Part shown: one piece after another, positions 23,174-35,043 of the stretch
Numbering within the stretch: the stretch's first letter is position 1
Layout of the letters: every line of letters begins with the position of its first letter
NCBI RefSeq assembly: GCF_024166365.1
Contig: NC_064827.1
Span: 49,752,635-49,816,634, forward strand
Source of the DNA: Elephas maximus indicus
Lineage: Eukaryota > Chordata > Mammalia > Proboscidea > Elephantidae
DNA: 64,000 bases
Direction: 5' to 3'
The notes under the pieces: model-generated
Told to the model about the DNA's origin: nothing
Databases searched by the model: none
The model's input: the letters and a program-made list of their open reading frames with translations, nothing else
Program-made: the position numbers and the translations under genes

Positions 23174-23693
23174 TGCTCTATACCAGGTGCTGGAATGATT
23201 TTTTTATAGACAGTGCAGCTTCTGTTTGCTTCTTCTCTGTCCTTATATTGCTATATTTGACAGTCTCCCCAAACAAACAAAAAAAAATCTGGGAATAAAT
23301 TATATACTTTCTTTCTCTGTGGACATTTTCACCAATGAGCAAAGAGAAAAAAAAGATGGTGATGCTGAGAAGGAATGAGACCCTTTTTGAAACACTACTG
23401 CAGTGACTGATTTAGGGACCAAGTCTGGCTGGAGCGCAGCAGGATAGTGCAATACATCAAGGGGACCAAGGATGTGTTGAAAAGGGAAGCCAGCTGGGGG
23501 GATTTCTGATTAGCAAGTAGGAAAAGACTTCAGCAGAGGTGTTTTGGTGATGAGGTTCTTCATTCCTCACAGAAGCCAGAAGAGGGTTGGGGAACAGAAC
23601 CAAGCTGGGGGCCATCATCAGAGATCTCCTGAGTCTGAGGACAGGGAATTCCCATGCCAAGCTGTGGCATTACGCAATTCCAGAGGGTGCTCT
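23174..23693. other. Intergenic stretch without recognised gene
   Basis: About 0.5 kb, no feature recognised. Confidence 0.55.
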
Positions 23694-24343
23694 TGTTAGG
23701 GAACGCTGGCGGTTGAAGACACTAAAGACACCTAGTTAATTCGTACTTCACCAGGTTATCAGGCCACTTCCGGTCACCTCCCCACACGTCACTCACTTCC
23801 TCTAAGTTGTTTCTCAGATCCTCCAGAGAGCCCCAGAAGAATCCAGATCTAAGGGGCTCAGAGTAGCCTGACATGCGCAGAGCAGACCACAATGACCAAC
23901 AAATGAACCTGGGCTGCCACACATGCTCAATAGCGCAAGAGAACTTACGTCAAGGAGGCAAGAGAGTCAGGCCAAGGAACCAAAAGCACCGGAAATACAT
24001 CACCGACAATAGCCGAGCCCATTTCAAAAGCGTTTGATCCGTCCGCCACTTCTGTGCCGAGTCTTAGCCCCACCTCATAATAATCAGTAGAAGCTATGAA
24101 TAGGTGAAACCTCTGATCCTGCCTATCGTTTCCCTCCACCCCTAAATAAGTACGTATGAGTATAAATTGTACATTGCTCGTGCAGATCGGGTACCTCAGT
24201 CTGAGGTCCATACCTCTGGGTTCCCGCTGGCTAGCCTGGGAAATAAACTTCTTTCTCTCAAAGCCAGCGTCTGGGAATTTGGTTTCCTCCACGCGGGGCA
24301 CGGACCCATTGGCCCAGCTTCACTCTTCTCCTGGAATACAACA
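23694..24343 (+). mobile_element. Retroviral-type LTR (class I-like)
   Basis: A block of about 650 bp starting TGTTAGGGAACGC and ending AATACAACA. It has the layout of a gammaretrovirus-like LTR: a long U3, a TATAAA at 24161-24166, an AATAAA at 24242-24247 (81 bp downstream), and a U5 of about 95 bp with CCACGCGGGGCACGG. CpG dinucleotides are still frequent, suggesting it is younger than the surrounding MaLR repeats. I found no matching target-site duplication, so it may be a truncated provirus end or have an altered flank. No gag, pol or env frame follows. Confidence 0.7.
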
Positions 24344-24639
24344 TGCATGGTGCCCGTAAAACACTGCGTGTCCTCCACAGTGTCTGGCTTTGTCCTCCCA
24401 TTTCACTGATTTAATACCATAGGGGTGCATGTGTGTTGGAGACCCTCCAGCTAACTGAATTCTCAAATTTTCATAAATTATTTGATAATTTGGTGCTTGG
24501 TGTTTAGATTTCAGTTCATTTTATGGCTTCCTGTAACTTTGTGTTAAAGATGTCTATGAGGAGGAGCACTGGGATTCTCTAGACATGCTGGGTGGGACCA
24601 TGAGGATGAGTTTTATACTATAAGTATGATTCCTCCCAC
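24344..24639. other. Sequence between two LTR-type repeats
   Basis: About 300 bp. The first bases after the LTR (TGGTGCCCGTAAAACACTG at 24349) have a loose resemblance to a retroviral primer-binding site. Otherwise nothing is recognised. Confidence 0.4.
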
Positions 24640-24868
24640 AGCATAACTCTGTCTCTGGTCCCTGTGCAGGGAAACTCCTAGTCCAGGAGAAGACTGATGA
24701 GAAGGAGAAGACTGATGAGAAGGCTGACAGAAATAGAAAGACTTCCCCTAGAGCTATGCCCTGAATTTGGACTTTTAGCCTACTTTACTGTGAAGAAATA
24801 AATTTCTCATTGTTAAAACCATCCACTTGTGGCATTTCTGCTACACCAGCAATAGATGATTAAGACAC
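24640..24868 (+). mobile_element. MaLR-type (ERVL) LTR, 3' part
   Basis: Contains GCCCTGAATTTGGACTTTTA, then GAAGAAATAAATTTCTCATT and ends with CAATAGATGATTAAGACA, the 3' end shared with the minus-strand copies at 25221 and 33491. The AATAAA lies in the expected place about 80 bp before the end. A small internal repeat, GAGAAGACTGATGAGAAGG, is doubled at about 24687-24724. Confidence 0.7.
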
Positions 24869-25029
24869 AAGAGTTTCTCCAGAACAGGGTAGATTTTACC
24901 CAGACTGCATGGCCTCCATTTTTCAAGTATGTTTTTCTAAGAAAAGCATCACCTTTTAATAAAAGTGAATTAGAAATTATTCTAATTCCTATATGGAGCC
25001 TGGTGACAGTTTCACACCTACCCTTTAGG

Positions 25030-25207
25030 TCTGTGGTTCTCAGAACTTATCGCACTTTAGAATTATCTGGAGAGCTTTAAAAAAACATGTCAATGCCTAG
25101 ATTCCATTCAAGACCAATTAAATCAGGATCTCTGAAGGTTGGGCCCAGGCAGCTATACTTTTCAAAAGGCCCCAAGTGACATGTTGTGCTGTGAGGGTTG
25201 AGAATTT
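25030..25207. mobile_element. MER5-like hAT element
   Basis: GGTCTGTGGTTCTCAGAACT at the left, the AAGACCAATTAAATCAGGAT block in the middle and a GTGAGGGTTGAGAATTTATG end. Same family as 1401-1553. Confidence 0.65.
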
Positions 25208-25220
25208 ATGATGTAGGCAT

Positions 25221-25578
25221 TTATCTTAGTTATCTAGTGATGCTATAACAGAAATGCCATAATTGGATGGTTTTAACAAACAGAAATTTATTTTCTCACA
25301 GTTTAGGAGGCTAGGAAACTGAATTCAGGGCACCAGCTCTAGGGAAAGCTTTCTCTCTCTCTCTCTTGGCTCTGGGGAAAGGTCCTTGTCTCTTCAGCTT
25401 ATTTCCTGGTTCCTTGGAGATCTCCTTGTGGCTTGGCATCAATCTTCCCCCATCTCTGCTTCTTTAGCTTGCTTGTTTAATGTCTTTTATATCTCAAAAG
25501 AGATTGACTCAAGACACACCATACACAGGTTAGGATTTACAACACATATTTTGGGAGGACACAATTCAATCCATAACA
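25221..25578 (-). mobile_element. MaLR-type LTR
   Basis: Minus-strand copy: the plus strand opens with TATCTTAGTTATCTAGTGAT and closes with ACAATTCAATCCATAACA, giving the TGTTATGGATTGAATTG start of this LTR on its own strand. AAATTTATTTTCTCACAG marks the polyadenylation end. It is shorter than the copy at 33491. Confidence 0.75.
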
Positions 25579-26599
25579 GTGTTTTTCTTTTCTTCTCTGA
25601 TCTCTGCCTCAGAAGTTTATCCAGCTGGAGGAACCCAATTGTGAAACTGGAGAAGACACCAATGAGATCACATAGACAATGAGACAAACATGTCATTTAA
25701 AACACATATTTATCTAGCACTACATTTGAGGCCATGTACTAGATATTGGAAGCAAAATAAATAAGATAAGATGGCTGACATCAATAAGTTTCTGCTGCAG
25801 TTGGAAAGACAGATTTCTGAATGACTATAATACAGAGCATATTAACTAGAGGCATTGTGGGAGCATAGACTGGGGGAATAAGGGAAGTTTTTTTTAGGAG
25901 AGAAAGTATTTGAGGTGGGTCTTCAGGGAGGAATAAAATTTCGGTAAATGGGAAGGAAGGAGAAGGCATTCTAAAGAGAGGAATAAAAAAAAAGAGAGAG
26001 AGGAATAGCTTGAGCAAAAGCATAAAAGCATGAAAATGGATGGATTATTGTGGAGTTAGAGGAGCCTGGTGAAACTTCAGAAAATGGGGGACTATGAGGC
26101 TTGAAATATAAATTAAAACCTCATGGAGGGCCTCAGAAGCCTCCACTAGAAATTAGTAGGTGTTATGTGAATCTGTGAGTCCATGTGGTATATGTTTTAG
26201 ATGAAGGGGGCTACAACAACGGTTTAAAAATAAACAGTGCCATAACCAGACCTGAAACAAATAGGAACATGATCAACATGAACTTTGATAAACACATCTG
26301 AGATGGTTTCTCAACCTGCCCTCTGGCAGCCTTCCATTTGTTTATCCTTTAGCACTACTAGGTGCGCACCATCAGGCAGAAAATTGCACAGACAAGCGAC
26401 GTAAATTACTCATCCTGTCAAGTGGAGTTTTAGATCCTGGCTGCTCCTCTCGCTACTCTCACGACTCTTGGGACATGAACATATCACTGTTGCATTCTTC
26501 ATGTCTTTCACATACATTCTCTCAGTTCATAAGGCTGTTTCCTCCTTTTGTTGCCTAAACTCTTAAGTCACCTTCTCTGTGCTTTGTTCTATAGCAACT
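25579..26599. repeat. Old mammalian repeat (about 25700-26210) and unrecognised sequence
   Basis: The middle part resembles the same unnamed old repeat class as 13440-13965, with phrases such as AGGGAAGTTTTTTTTAGGAG and GGTGGGTCTTCAGGGAGGAA. The edges show nothing I recognise. Confidence 0.45.
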
Positions 26600-26776
26600 T
26601 TTATGTTTTAGTTTCCATCAAGTTGGCTTGGATTCATGGTGACCTCATGTAAAGCAAAACAAAATGAAACAGTCCTACGCCATCTTCATATCCTTGGTAT
26701 GCTCAAGTCTATTGTTGCCGCTACTATGTATTTTGAGTGCCTTCCAACCTAGGGGGACTCATCTTTGAGCACTACT
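26600..26776. mobile_element. Long AfroSINE-type repeat, left half
   Basis: Starts with the shared tail-like TTTCCATCAAGTTGGCTTGG and continues through GTATTTTGAGTGCCTTCCAA to GAGCACTACTTTG. The right half resumes at about 27326, so the repeat was split by an RTE. Confidence 0.65.
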
Positions 26777-27325
26777 TTGTTGTGTTATTGTTAGGTGCCA
26801 TCAAGTCGGTTCCAACTCATAGGGACCTTATGTACAATAGAAAAAAACACAGCCCAGTCCTGCACCATACTTGCAATCATTGCTATGTTTGAGTCCATTG
26901 TTGCAGCAACTGTGTCAATCCATCTCATTGAGGGTCTTCCTCTTTTTAGCTGACCCTCTACTTTACCAAACGTGAAGTCTTTCTCCAGGGACTGGTCTCT
27001 CCTGATAACGTACAAAGTACATTCAACGTAGTCTCACCATCCTCTCTTCTAAGGAGTATTCTGGCTATACTTCTTCCAAGACAGATTTGTTCATTCTTCT
27101 GGCAGTCCCTGATATATTCGATACGTTTTTGCCAACACCATAATTCAAAGGCATTAATTTTGTCTTTTGTCTTCCTTATTCATTGTCCAGCTTTCGTATG
27201 CATATAAGGCAATTGAAAATACCATGGTTTTAGTCAGGCACACCTTGATTCCTAAAGAGACATATTTGTTTCTTAATACTTTAAACAGGCCTTTTGCAGA
27301 AGTTTGTTCAAGGTAATATGTCCAG
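26777..27325 (-). mobile_element. 5'-truncated RTE inserted in a SINE-type repeat
   Basis: Minus-strand RTE 3' part starting with TTGTGTTATTGTTAGGTGCC and extending about 550 bp to CAAGGTAATATGTCC. A coding remnant on the minus strand at 26791-27015 contains KRGRPSMRWIDTVAATM, the RTE C-terminal block. The flanks AGCACTACTTTG and AGCACCATTCCG may be a decayed target duplication. Confidence 0.75.
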
Positions 27326-27565
27326 CACCATTCCGAACAATATTCTGTTGTGATTCATAGATTTTCTATTGACTAATTTTCAGAAGTAGGGTGCCAGGCA
27401 TTTCTTCTTTGTCTGTCTTAGTCTGGCAGCTCAGCTGAAACCTATATACCATGGGTGACCCTGCTGGTATTTGAAACATTAATGGCATAGCTTCCAGCAT
27501 CATAACAACACACAAGCCACCACAGCATGACAAACTGACAAGACGGATCGTGGAACGCTTTTGTA
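27326..27565. mobile_element. Long AfroSINE-type repeat, right half
   Basis: Continues the repeat begun at 26600: TTCAGAAGTAGGGTGCCAGG, then ATGGGTGACCCTGCTGGTAT, then CACACAAGCCACCACAGCAT. The whole repeat would be about 400 bp without the RTE. Confidence 0.6.
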
Positions 27566-27668
27566 GGGACAACTAATATAAAAAAAAATAGCCCTTATTA
27601 ATTATATTGTATTTATTCATGTAGTCTCTCTTTCCCTCCAGACTGTGAGCCCCTGGAGAAGAGGAATG

Positions 27669-27862
27669 GGAAAAAAAAAAAAAAAAAAAAAAACCCACTG
27701 TCACTGAATCGATTCTTACCCATAGCCACCCCATAGGGTTTCCAAGGCTATAAATCTTTATGGAAGCAGACTGCCACATCTTTCTCCCATGAAGCAGCTG
27801 GTGGATTCAAACTGCCGACCTTTCAGTTAGCAGCCAAGTGCTTTAACCACTGTTCCAATTTT
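27669..27862 (-). mobile_element. AfroSINE, longer subfamily
   Basis: Minus-strand copy with a poly-A tail (plus-strand A-run 27669-27693) and a head ending in TTTAACCACTGTTCCAA. Confidence 0.85.
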
Positions 27863-27904
27863 TTTTTCCACATTTAAGACCATTTTGCTCATATATATAT
27901 ATAT

Positions 27905-28104
27905 GTTGTTGTTATGTGCATTCAGTCAATTTTCAACCATAGCAACCCTATATGACACAGTAGAACTGCCCTATAGGGTTTTCTAGGCTATAATCTTTAC
28001 AGAAGCAGATCACCAGGTCTTTTCTCCCATGGAGCCACTGGATTTGAACCTCCAACCTTTCAGTTAGCAACCAAGCTGCTTAACCATTGTGCTATCAGGG
28101 GTCC
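27905..28104 (-). mobile_element. AfroSINE, longer subfamily
   Basis: Minus-strand copy. It begins on the plus strand with GTTGTTGTTATGTGCATTCA and ends with GTGCTATCAGGGGTCCTT. A short (AT)n run precedes it at 27890-27904. Confidence 0.85.
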
Positions 28105-28770
28105 TTATACATATGCATATATATAGCAAATATTTGCCATTTCAAAAATTTTAATCTAGTGACGATTATGTTCATCATGTCGTGCAACCATCATCACTAT
28201 CAGTTTCCAAATTTTTCCATCATTCTAAACAAAATCTCAGTGCTTCCTAAGCAATGACTCTTTCCCCCTCCTTTCTATCCCTAGTAACCACTCTCAAACT
28301 TTTGTCTCTACACACTTGTCTACGCTAGATATTTCTTATAAGTGGGATCATACAATATTTGTCCTTTTTGTGGCTGACTTATTTCACTCAGCATGTTTTC
28401 CAGGTTTATCCATGTTGTAGCATGTATCAGGACTTCATTTTTTTTTATGGCTGAGTAATAAAAAATATAAAAAAATAATAAAAAATTATTTTTTAAATAT
28501 TTTATTATATATATGTGCCACATTTTGTTTATCCGTTCACCTTTCGATGAACATTTAGACTGTTTCTGCCTTTTGGCCATTGTGAATAGTGCTGCAGTGA
28601 ACATTCTTGTACAAGTATCTGTTTGTGTTCCTGCTTACAATTCTTTTCGGTATATACCTGGGAGTGGAATTGTGAGATCATATGGTAATTCTATGTTTAA
28701 CTTGTTGAGGAACCACCAAAATCTTTTCCACAGTGATGGTGCCATTTTACAATTTCTCCAGCAATGAATG
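28105..28770 (-). mobile_element. Old L1 3' end with ORF2 C-terminal remnant
   Basis: Minus strand. The coding remnant at 28320-28604 includes YYSAIKKNEVLIHATTWINL and MLSEISQPQKGQILYDPTYK, the L1 ORF2 C-terminal signature. The 3'UTR occupies 28105-28320. Its 3'UTR differs from the younger L1 at 4303, so it belongs to an older subfamily. Confidence 0.85.
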
Positions 28771-29519
28771 AGGAAGAATGAGATCTTTTTAAGTTTTCAA
28801 TCGCCAGGACTCATCATCGTGGCTGGCATTTTAGTGTGTAGACTGTCTGACTGAATGAATGGGAAAACACTGACCAGATGTTGGAAAGATTCAACCTTAC
28901 CAATTATGTTTTTTAATATTTAAGTACAGGGATTTAGGAAAATTTTTTTCCATGTTTAAGTCATTTGCTCAAGTTTGGAACATTTCTCTTCTGAAATGCT
29001 CACTTATATAAGCAAAGTGGCAGTTGCTAAATCTATCAATTTATTTCCATGAGCATGGAACATTTCTTTCTCAAGTAATAATCTGCCAAGGAAGTATTAA
29101 AGTTAATGTGTCTTTGGCTAGAGGAAATAAAAATATCACTCAAAAAGGCCCTGTGATCCACTGAGAACTACAGAAAAGAAGAAATCCCCCCAAGGGGTGT
29201 GACAATGGGATTGGCGGCTTGCTGGGCAGAGAAGAGGGAACCTGGGACTCTGTGAACTTTGTTGATTTCCAATTCCTTAAATGTATTCCACTAGTTGGGG
29301 GATTAAAAGGTTTACTGGTGAGAGTGTCAGTTGTCAAAGGATTGAGGATAGATTCTATAATCCTATCAAAGAGAGCTCTGGCAGCTTCTCCAACCAAACA
29401 GGAATCTAGAAATATTTGATATCTCAAAAATAGTTTTGCCCTATTGTTATATTTTCTTGGCTGTTCTATGATAATCCTGCTTCCCCTAGAAGAAAAGGCA
29501 GCTCTCATGAACTTAATTC
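28771..29519. other. Intergenic stretch without recognised gene
   Basis: About 0.75 kb. The 122-codon minus-strand frame at 29140-29508 has no recognisable domain and no supporting splice or promoter context. Confidence 0.5.
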
Positions 29520-32280
29520 TTGCACATTTGCTCTCATACTATACTTATAAGGCACTTTGCCTATTTTTCCTTGCAGTTTTATCAGTTTTTGCCTCCCGTA
29601 TTTTGTCATTCTGTTGTTAAAGGCATACACATTAATGATTGTTATGTCTTCTTGGAGAATTAACTTATTTATTGTTGCATAGTGCCTCTCTTTACCCCTG
29701 ATAATTTTCCTTCTTCTAAAGTCTGCTTTGTCTGAAATGAATACAAATATTCCAGCTTTCTTTTGATTAGTGTTACCATGGCACAGCTTTCTCCATTGCT
29801 TTACTTTTAACCTAGCTGTGCCTTTATAGGTAAGGTGGGTTTCTGGTAGACAACATACAATTGGGACTTATTTTTATCTACTCTAACAATCACTCTGACA
29901 AAATTGTTGTATTTAGACCACTCTCATTTAAAGTGATTATTGATATAGTTGTTTTAATATTTCTCACTCTTACAGGAATCCATGTTTATTATAACTGTTT
30001 TCTATTTGCTGCACTTGTTTTTTGTTTGTTTTCTTCTTTTATTGTCTTCTCTGGAATATGAATTATACTTCTTTTAAACAATTATTTGTTGTTCTAGGGT
30101 TTGCAATGTGCATTTATAATTAATCTAAGTCCACTTTCAAATAATATTATACTGCTTCATAGGTAGCGCAGGTAAGTATTCCCAATTCCTCCTTCCCAGC
30201 CCTTAAAACATTGCTGCCATTTATTTTATTTATCTATATGCTATAATCACCCAATACATTGTTACTATTATTATTACTCTGAACAGCTACCTATTAAATG
30301 AAGAAAAATAAAAATAAAATATTTTATTTTATCTTCATTTATTCCTTCTCCTATGTTCCTCCTTTCTCTACATAGATGCAAATTTCTGACTTGTATCATT
30401 TTCCTTGTTCCTGAAGAACTTAACATGTCCCATGTTCATTTCTAGTAGACCAGTAGGAGATAAATTCCTTCAGTTTTTGTTTGAAAGTCTTTATTTCTCC
30501 TTCACTTGTGAAGGATAATTTTGCTCGATATAAAATTTCAGGTGAATGGGTTTTTCTTTCATCACTTTCAATATTTCATTCCACTCTTTTCTTGTTTGCA
30601 TGGCTTTTGAAGAGAAGCCCAATGTAATTCTTATCCATGCTCCTTTATAGGTTAAATGTCCCTCCACACCCTTTCCTGGCTGCTTTCAAGATTTTCTCTT
30701 TGCCTTTGGTTTTCTGGAGTTTGAATATAATACACATAGGTGAAGATTTTTTGTGTTTATGTTGCTTGGTGATCTCTGGAATTTCTAGATCTGTGGTTTG
30801 GTGTCTGTCATTAACTTTAGAAAATTCTCAGTGATTATTACTTCAAATTTTTTTTCTGCTCTGTTCTTTACTCTCCTTCTGGTATTCAATTATGTGTATA
30901 TTGTACCATTTGAATTTGTCTCACATTTCTTGTATATTCTATTCTATTCTTTTTTTTTGTCCTTGCATTTCATTTTAGGAAATTTCTAACATCAAATCTT
31001 CAAGCTCACTTGATTCTTTCTTCAGTTGTGTTCAATCTACTGACCAGCCCATCAAAGGCCTTTGTCATTTCTGCTACAGTGCTTTTGATTTCTACCATTT
31101 CTTTGTTATTCTTGCTTAGAGTTTCCATCTCTCTGCTTACATTACCTATCTGCTTTTGTCTGCTGCCAACTTTTTCCATGAGAACCCTTAACGTTAATCA
31201 TAGTTATTTTAAGTTCCCTGTCTGATAATTCCAAATATGTGATTTATCTGAGTCTGGTTCTGCTGCTTGCTTTGTGTCTTCAGACTGTGTCTTCTCTTAC
31301 CTTTTAGTATGCCTTGTAATTTCTCGTTGAAAGCTGGCCATGTTGTATTGAGTAATATTGGGTATTAGGAACTGAAGTAAATAATCTGAGATTTTGTTAA
31401 TCTCTATAGGAGCTGGGCTAATGTTTGGTGTCTGAGGCTTCAGTAACCTCTAGTGTCCTTATTTTTTTCTCCTCTGTCATTCTTTGTGTTGTCCTAAAAA
31501 CTCCTTCTTAAATAAAAGATGAAACTTGCAGCTCTTTCAGCTATAATCCACTGTTGTTATACTGGAGCCCTGTTAATGTGATCATAAGATGTGAGGGGGA
31601 GGGGAAACATTCTATAATCCTATTGTCAGTTGATTAAGTCAGTCTTTTAGTGGGCCTTTGTTACTGGGCAATGACCGTCACAGCATTTTTCAACTTTTTT
31701 CCCCTGTTAGGTGAAACAGGAAGGCTAGATGGATCTAGAATCGGATAATTTCCCTTCTTCCAAATCCAATATGGCTTTGGTAAAGTCTTTTCCATTGATA
31801 AGAAGGCCTTTGTTAGGGAGAATACTCTGGGAATATTTTAAAATAATTACTTTTCCCTTCCCCCTACCAGAAACATGAGGGTTTTTTCTTGGCCATTCAT
31901 CATGAGAACCTGATGAAGTTCCTAGAGGTAAAATCCTTGAAAGCATGGGGGCCATTTAAGACTGTGGCCCCTAGGAGTTTTTTGTTCTCATACTAGTCCA
32001 CACTCTGCTTCCAAAATTTTTTCAAGTAACCACTTAAATGTTCCTACAAGTTTAGGGATCCAGTGGTTTCTGCTTCAGGTAAGCTGATATCAGTTGTGAT
32101 TCTCTAAAGATTTTGGGATGGTGGTTTGCCCTGCAACTTCAATTCTCTGCTAAGTCCAAGAAAAGTCATTGCTTTTCAGTTCATCTTTTTTTGTTGTTGT
32201 TGTTACAAGGATGGGAGTAACAACTTCCAAGCTCTTTACATGTTGGACCTGAAACTAGAGGCCCTCAGTACTTTCTAAGA
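29520..32280 (-). mobile_element. Old L1, 5' half (endonuclease, ORF1, 5'UTR)
   Basis: Minus-strand ancient L1. 29540-29900 matches the ORF2 endonuclease start, with a plus-strand ATTGTTGCATAGTGCCTCTC block equivalent to 8760-8790. The ORF1 region lies at about 30430-31200, and 5'UTR-like sequence extends to about 32280. No frame longer than about 80 codons remains. Related old L1 sequence recurs at 59718-60300 and 61428-62800. Confidence 0.7.
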
Positions 32281-33384
32281 GCTAATTTAAATAGCATTTT
32301 GTCATCTATTCAATTGACAATAACTTACTGTAGATGTGAGGCACCCAACTAGATCCTGAAGGAGATACAGAGATAAGCAAACATGGATCCTGCCCTCAGG
32401 GAGGTTCTGTTCTAATATGGGATGGTAAAAGTTATTAGTCCCTATGCTTGAATGGGTTAAAGGTGTGGGGAGGCATTAACTCCCTAAGTCCCTAGGGCAA
32501 CTGGGCCAGTGGCAGAGGCTGAGAACAGTTTTTTCTTTGTTTTGCTTTACAAATACCATTGCTTTCTATTTGTGCCATGACAGGGAAAGAGTTGAAAAGC
32601 ATTGGAGGTGGAAACAATTTGGTATTTCCAAATTCCTTAATAAAATGTAGACAGCGATGTGTCAAAAAAAGACCAGATTATAAGGCAGGTGATTGGAGGA
32701 GGGAGGAATTAAATCCGGAAATTATAGAAATACTGTAAGAGGCTACATTTGAGATGAATATGGAAAGATAGGTAGGATCTGGACATGCAGAGAGGATGAA
32801 GTAATTGGTGGAGAATATTCCAGGTAGAAAACACAGGGTAGGGTTTGGGAAAAGACAGTGATGAAAAATACTGAGGAATTCAGTTTGGTTAGAGCAGAGG
32901 ATATATTAAGTGCAATGATGAGAGATAAGGTTGGGGTATGTGGAATTTCTATCCACTTGCATGTTCGTACATCTATTGTGTGATATTAATTGACATTCAT
33001 GATAATAATTCAATGTACCACAAAATCCAAGGTCCTTGTAAATTGTCAAAGTTTAAAAAACACTTAATATACTTTTAATATTAAGGATGTTTACTGTGTT
33101 CTAATTGCAAGGATATTGTAAAGTTGCATCTTTGGGGGTGAGTTAGGATGGTGAGGGATGTAAATAAGAGGAATTAAAGTCAGTGATTAAAGAAAAAGAT
33201 ACACAGTCAGAATTGCCTTTGAAAATTCTTTACATTGCCCAATAGGTTCAATAAGGGATTACCAGTATTGCTATTTCCCCACAGTATCAGACAGAGGTAA
33301 TACCGAGAAACAATATTAAGGAAGTTTCTATTCTTCATTTACTAAGAGGTATTGTCTGTTTTAAATTAAAAAATTGATAGCTCT
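32281..33384. repeat. Old mammalian repeat (about 32300-32960) and unrecognised sequence
   Basis: 32310-32440 has the old-repeat phrase around GATCCTGAAGGAGATACAGA and ATGGATCCTGCCCTCAGGGA. After about 32960 no feature is recognised. Confidence 0.45.
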
Positions 33385-34105
33385 TTTTTCCCCGTTTTAT
33401 TGTGATGCAACTTATATAAAGTAGACAAAACTTAAGTGTACAGAATAATAATGTTTTCATAGATGTAATCACACCAGATCAGTATTTATGTGTCTTGGTT
33501 ATCTAGTGCTGCCATAACGGAAATACCACAAGTGGATGGCTTTAACAAAGAGAAATCTATTTTTTCACAGCCTAGTAGGTTACAAGTCCAAATTCACGGC
33601 GTCAGCTCCAGGGGGAGGCTTTCTCTCTCTGTTGGCTCTGGAGGAAGGTCCTTATCCTCAATCTTTCCCTGGTAGAGGAGCTTCTCAGGCATGGGGACCC
33701 CACGTCCAAAGAACGCGCTTTGCTCCTGGTGCTGCTTTCTTGGTGGTATGAGGTCCCCAACTCTCTGCTTCTTCCCTTTGCTTTTATCTCTTGAGAAATA
33801 AAAACTGGTGCAGGTCCCACCACAGGGAAACTCCCTTTACATTGGATCAGGGAGGTGACCTGAGTAAGGGTGGTATTACAATCCCACCCTAATCCTCTTT
33901 TGCATAAAATTATAATCACAAAATGGAGGACAACCACACAATACTGGGAATCATGGCCTAACCAAGTAGACACAGATTTTGGGGGAGACACAACTCAACC
34001 CATGGCAATATGGAACATTTCCAGCACCTTAGAAAGCTATGGCATGCCCTCTCCTAGTTAATCCCATCCCAAAGGTAACCACTTTATCACTTTATTTTTA
34101 AGGTC
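33385..34105 (-). mobile_element. Old L1 3'UTR fragment split by a MaLR LTR
   Basis: 33385-33490 (TTTTATTGTGATGCAACTTA) and 34013-34105 (TGGAACATTTCCAGCACCTT, CCCAAAGGTAACCACTTTAT) are consecutive pieces of an old L1 3'UTR on the minus strand. The MaLR LTR lies between them. Confidence 0.65.
33491..34008 (-). mobile_element. MaLR-type LTR, near complete
   Basis: About 518 bp, the longest copy of this LTR here. The plus strand begins TGTCTTGGTTATCTAGTGCT and ends CACAACTCAACCCATGGCA. TTATG and ATATG at the borders could be a decayed 5-bp duplication, which is the size expected for ERVL-class elements. Confidence 0.75.
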
Positions 34106-34689
34106 ACAAGGTAGCTGGGAATGATAGAATGCTCAAAGAAGTAGAACGCAGTTGGGAGTGCAGTAGATATTTAAATAACTCATGGCTAGAAGAAAAATCT
34201 GGCAAAGGTAGTGGCCTTTAAATATTTCTTGAACATCACTAACATTAAAAAACAAAATTATCAACATCGTGACCTAGTACATACAGACACTCACCCCTCC
34301 ACGCTTTTAAATGGATCTAAGAGAAGCAGTGTACAGAGTGAAAAACATGGCCACCAAGAGCTCTGCTGTGAGCATCTCCTCTATTTAAGAAAGCAGCCAG
34401 AATGAAACTAGAATCTTAGTCCCAATTCCAAATTCCTGGGAAAGGTATTTATTGTTCCAGCTTCAGTCAGGTGTCTGCTCCTGGACCAATTCACTGTGGT
34501 CAGGGGCGTGGGTTCATGCCTGTACAAAACAGCTGCCAGAGGCTCATAACTGTTAGCATGCAATTCCCAGAAAAGGAATGGAGTCCGGGAAGATAACCTA
34601 ATCGGTTTCCATCAGTGTGCCAAAACTGAATTTGATTCTCAGGTTCTCCATACACTTGTTTTCTAATTAAAATGCTGATAATGAATTTA
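34106..34689. other. Intergenic stretch without recognised gene
   Basis: About 0.6 kb with no recognised gene or repeat. Confidence 0.55.
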
Positions 34690-35001
34690 ATAAAAAATAA
34701 CACTTTCTTTAGCTATAATTGACATACAATACATACACACATATTTAAAAAGTACAAATTGATAAGTTCTGACATATGTACATACCAATGAAACCAGCAC
34801 CACAATCAAGAAATGAACATATCCATCACCCCCCGAGTTTCATGCCACTGCGTAATTCCTCTCTCTGCCCTCCCTTCCCCAACTACCTCTTATGCCTAAT
34901 TCCTCAAATAGGTCCCTATAAACACAAACTTGATTCTGCCACTCGTGAATATGAGCTTTTCTCCCACTACATTTTTAAATTGACAATTGCTGGTTTAAAA
35001 A
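34690..35001 (-). mobile_element. Old L1 3'UTR fragment
   Basis: Plus-strand phrases AGCTATAATTGACATACAAT, TAAGTTCTGACATATGTACA and CACAATCAAGAAATGAACAT are the reverse complement of an old L1 3'UTR. A second copy of the first part is at 36606-36760. Confidence 0.7.
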
Positions 35002-35043
35002 ACAAAACCAAACCCGTTGCCATCAAGTTGATTCCAACTCATA
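35002..35043 (-). mobile_element. AfroSINE tail fragment
   Basis: Only the last 40 or so bases of the SINE are present (CAAACCCGTTGCCATCAAGT then TGATTCCAACTCATAG). I could not find a clear target-site duplication. Confidence 0.7.

Noticed and set aside
29140-29508. 122-codon minus-strand frame next to the old L1
   Set aside because: No motif, no splice or promoter context, and single-frame openness of this length is expected by chance in 64 kb.
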